Shown here: in pieces, positions 5,890 to 5,940 of the stretch
How the letters are laid out: each line of letters starts with the position of its first letter
Numbering within the stretch: position 1 is the first letter of the stretch
Origin: Candidatus Dormiibacterota bacterium
Lineage (GTDB): Bacteria > Chloroflexota > Dormibacteria > Aeolococcales > Aeolococcaceae
NCBI GenBank assembly: GCA_019236085.1
Contig: JAFAJR010000243.1
Span: 1 to 5,940 of the forward strand
Length of the DNA stretch: 5,940 nt
Direction: 5' to 3'
Position numbers and translations under genes: made by a program
Notes under the pieces: generated by a model
What the model was told of the DNA's origin: nothing
Databases searched by the model: none
The model's input: the letters and a program-made list of their open reading frames with translations, nothing else

Positions 5890-5940
5890 CTGGTCCCCTC
5901 CCCGGCCGGCGTCCGGCGCCGCCGTGCCGCCTCGCGGTCC
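5886..5940 (-). CDS. nuoJ: 3' end of probable NADH-quinone oxidoreductase subunit J (partial)
   Basis: Only the last 17 codons and the TGA stop (5888-5886) lie in the window; the gene continues past the right edge. The visible tail is hydrophilic and very basic (DREAARRRRTPAGEGTR), as expected for a cytoplasmic C-terminus after the last membrane helix. The stop overlaps the GTG start of nuoK in a GTGA junction, the usual arrangement for tightly coupled nuo genes. The assignment rests on position (nuoJ normally precedes nuoK) and not on any conserved NuoJ motif, all of which would lie upstream. NuoJ is a membrane subunit of complex I whose third helix carries a pi-bulge and rotates during turnover; that region cannot be examined here. 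Confidence 0.5.
   Translation of the reverse strand, partial: DREAARRRRTPAGEGTR
5895..5903 (-). promoter_or_regulatory. Strong ribosome binding site of nuoK
   Basis: The minus strand reads GGGGAGGGG just upstream of the nuoK GTG. The GGAGG core (5901-5897) sits 7 nt before the start codon, near-ideal spacing. This decides the GTG at 5889 as the start, although the same reading frame stays open further upstream. The site lies inside the 3' end of nuoJ. Confidence 0.7.

Noticed and set aside
1..5940. Terminators, promoters, tRNAs, inverted repeats, CRISPR-like arrays
   Set aside because: The genes abut or overlap with gaps of at most 5 nt, leaving no intergenic room. No convincing hairpin plus T-run, tRNA fold or regular repeat array was seen on reading the sequence.

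Overview
The window holds the distal, membrane-arm end of a respiratory complex I (nuo) operon, read entirely on the minus strand. From right to left it contains the 3' tail of a probable nuoJ, complete nuoK, nuoL, nuoM and nuoN, and then a membrane-anchored thioredoxin-fold (TlpA/ResA-like) protein that runs to the left edge. The genes are packed without gaps: GTGA overlap (J/K), 4-nt gap (K/L), ATGA overlap (L/M), 5-nt gap (M/N) and CTGA overlap (N/thioredoxin). No RNA gene, mobile element, CRISPR array, internal promoter or terminator is visible, and no stretch over 300 bases lacks a gene.

The DNA is strongly GC-rich, with G/C-ending codons and very little lysine. The J-K-L-M-N order and a lysine-poor, CxxC-bearing thioredoxin partner would suit an actinobacterium or another high-GC soil or aquatic lineage. 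Nothing here fixes the taxon, so this is only a weak inference.

The striking point is the state of the membrane arm. NuoL, NuoM and NuoN keep the length, hydrophobic pattern and many family landmarks of antiporter-like subunits. Yet nearly every ionisable residue considered essential for proton translocation in the E. coli enzyme is replaced. The TM5 glutamate becomes Met (NuoL), Gly (NuoM) or Ile (NuoN). The TM7 lysine becomes Arg, Ala or Met. The TM8 His/Lys becomes Ala, Pro or Met. The TM12 Lys/Glu becomes Tyr, Gln or Arg. NuoK loses its first membrane glutamate (E36 -> Phe) and keeps the second (E72 -> E77). The four proteins contain 6 lysines in 1774 residues, none at a conserved channel position. 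The frames are intact and the gene junctions tidy, so decay is unlikely. The better reading is a divergent complex I-like assembly whose antiporter modules have lost, or profoundly changed, proton pumping.

The downstream thioredoxin-like protein would face the periplasm or outer face (CxxC 81-84, cis-Pro 150) and appears to be translated from a CTG codon coupled to the nuoN stop. A redox or assembly role tied to this unusual complex is an inference from position only.
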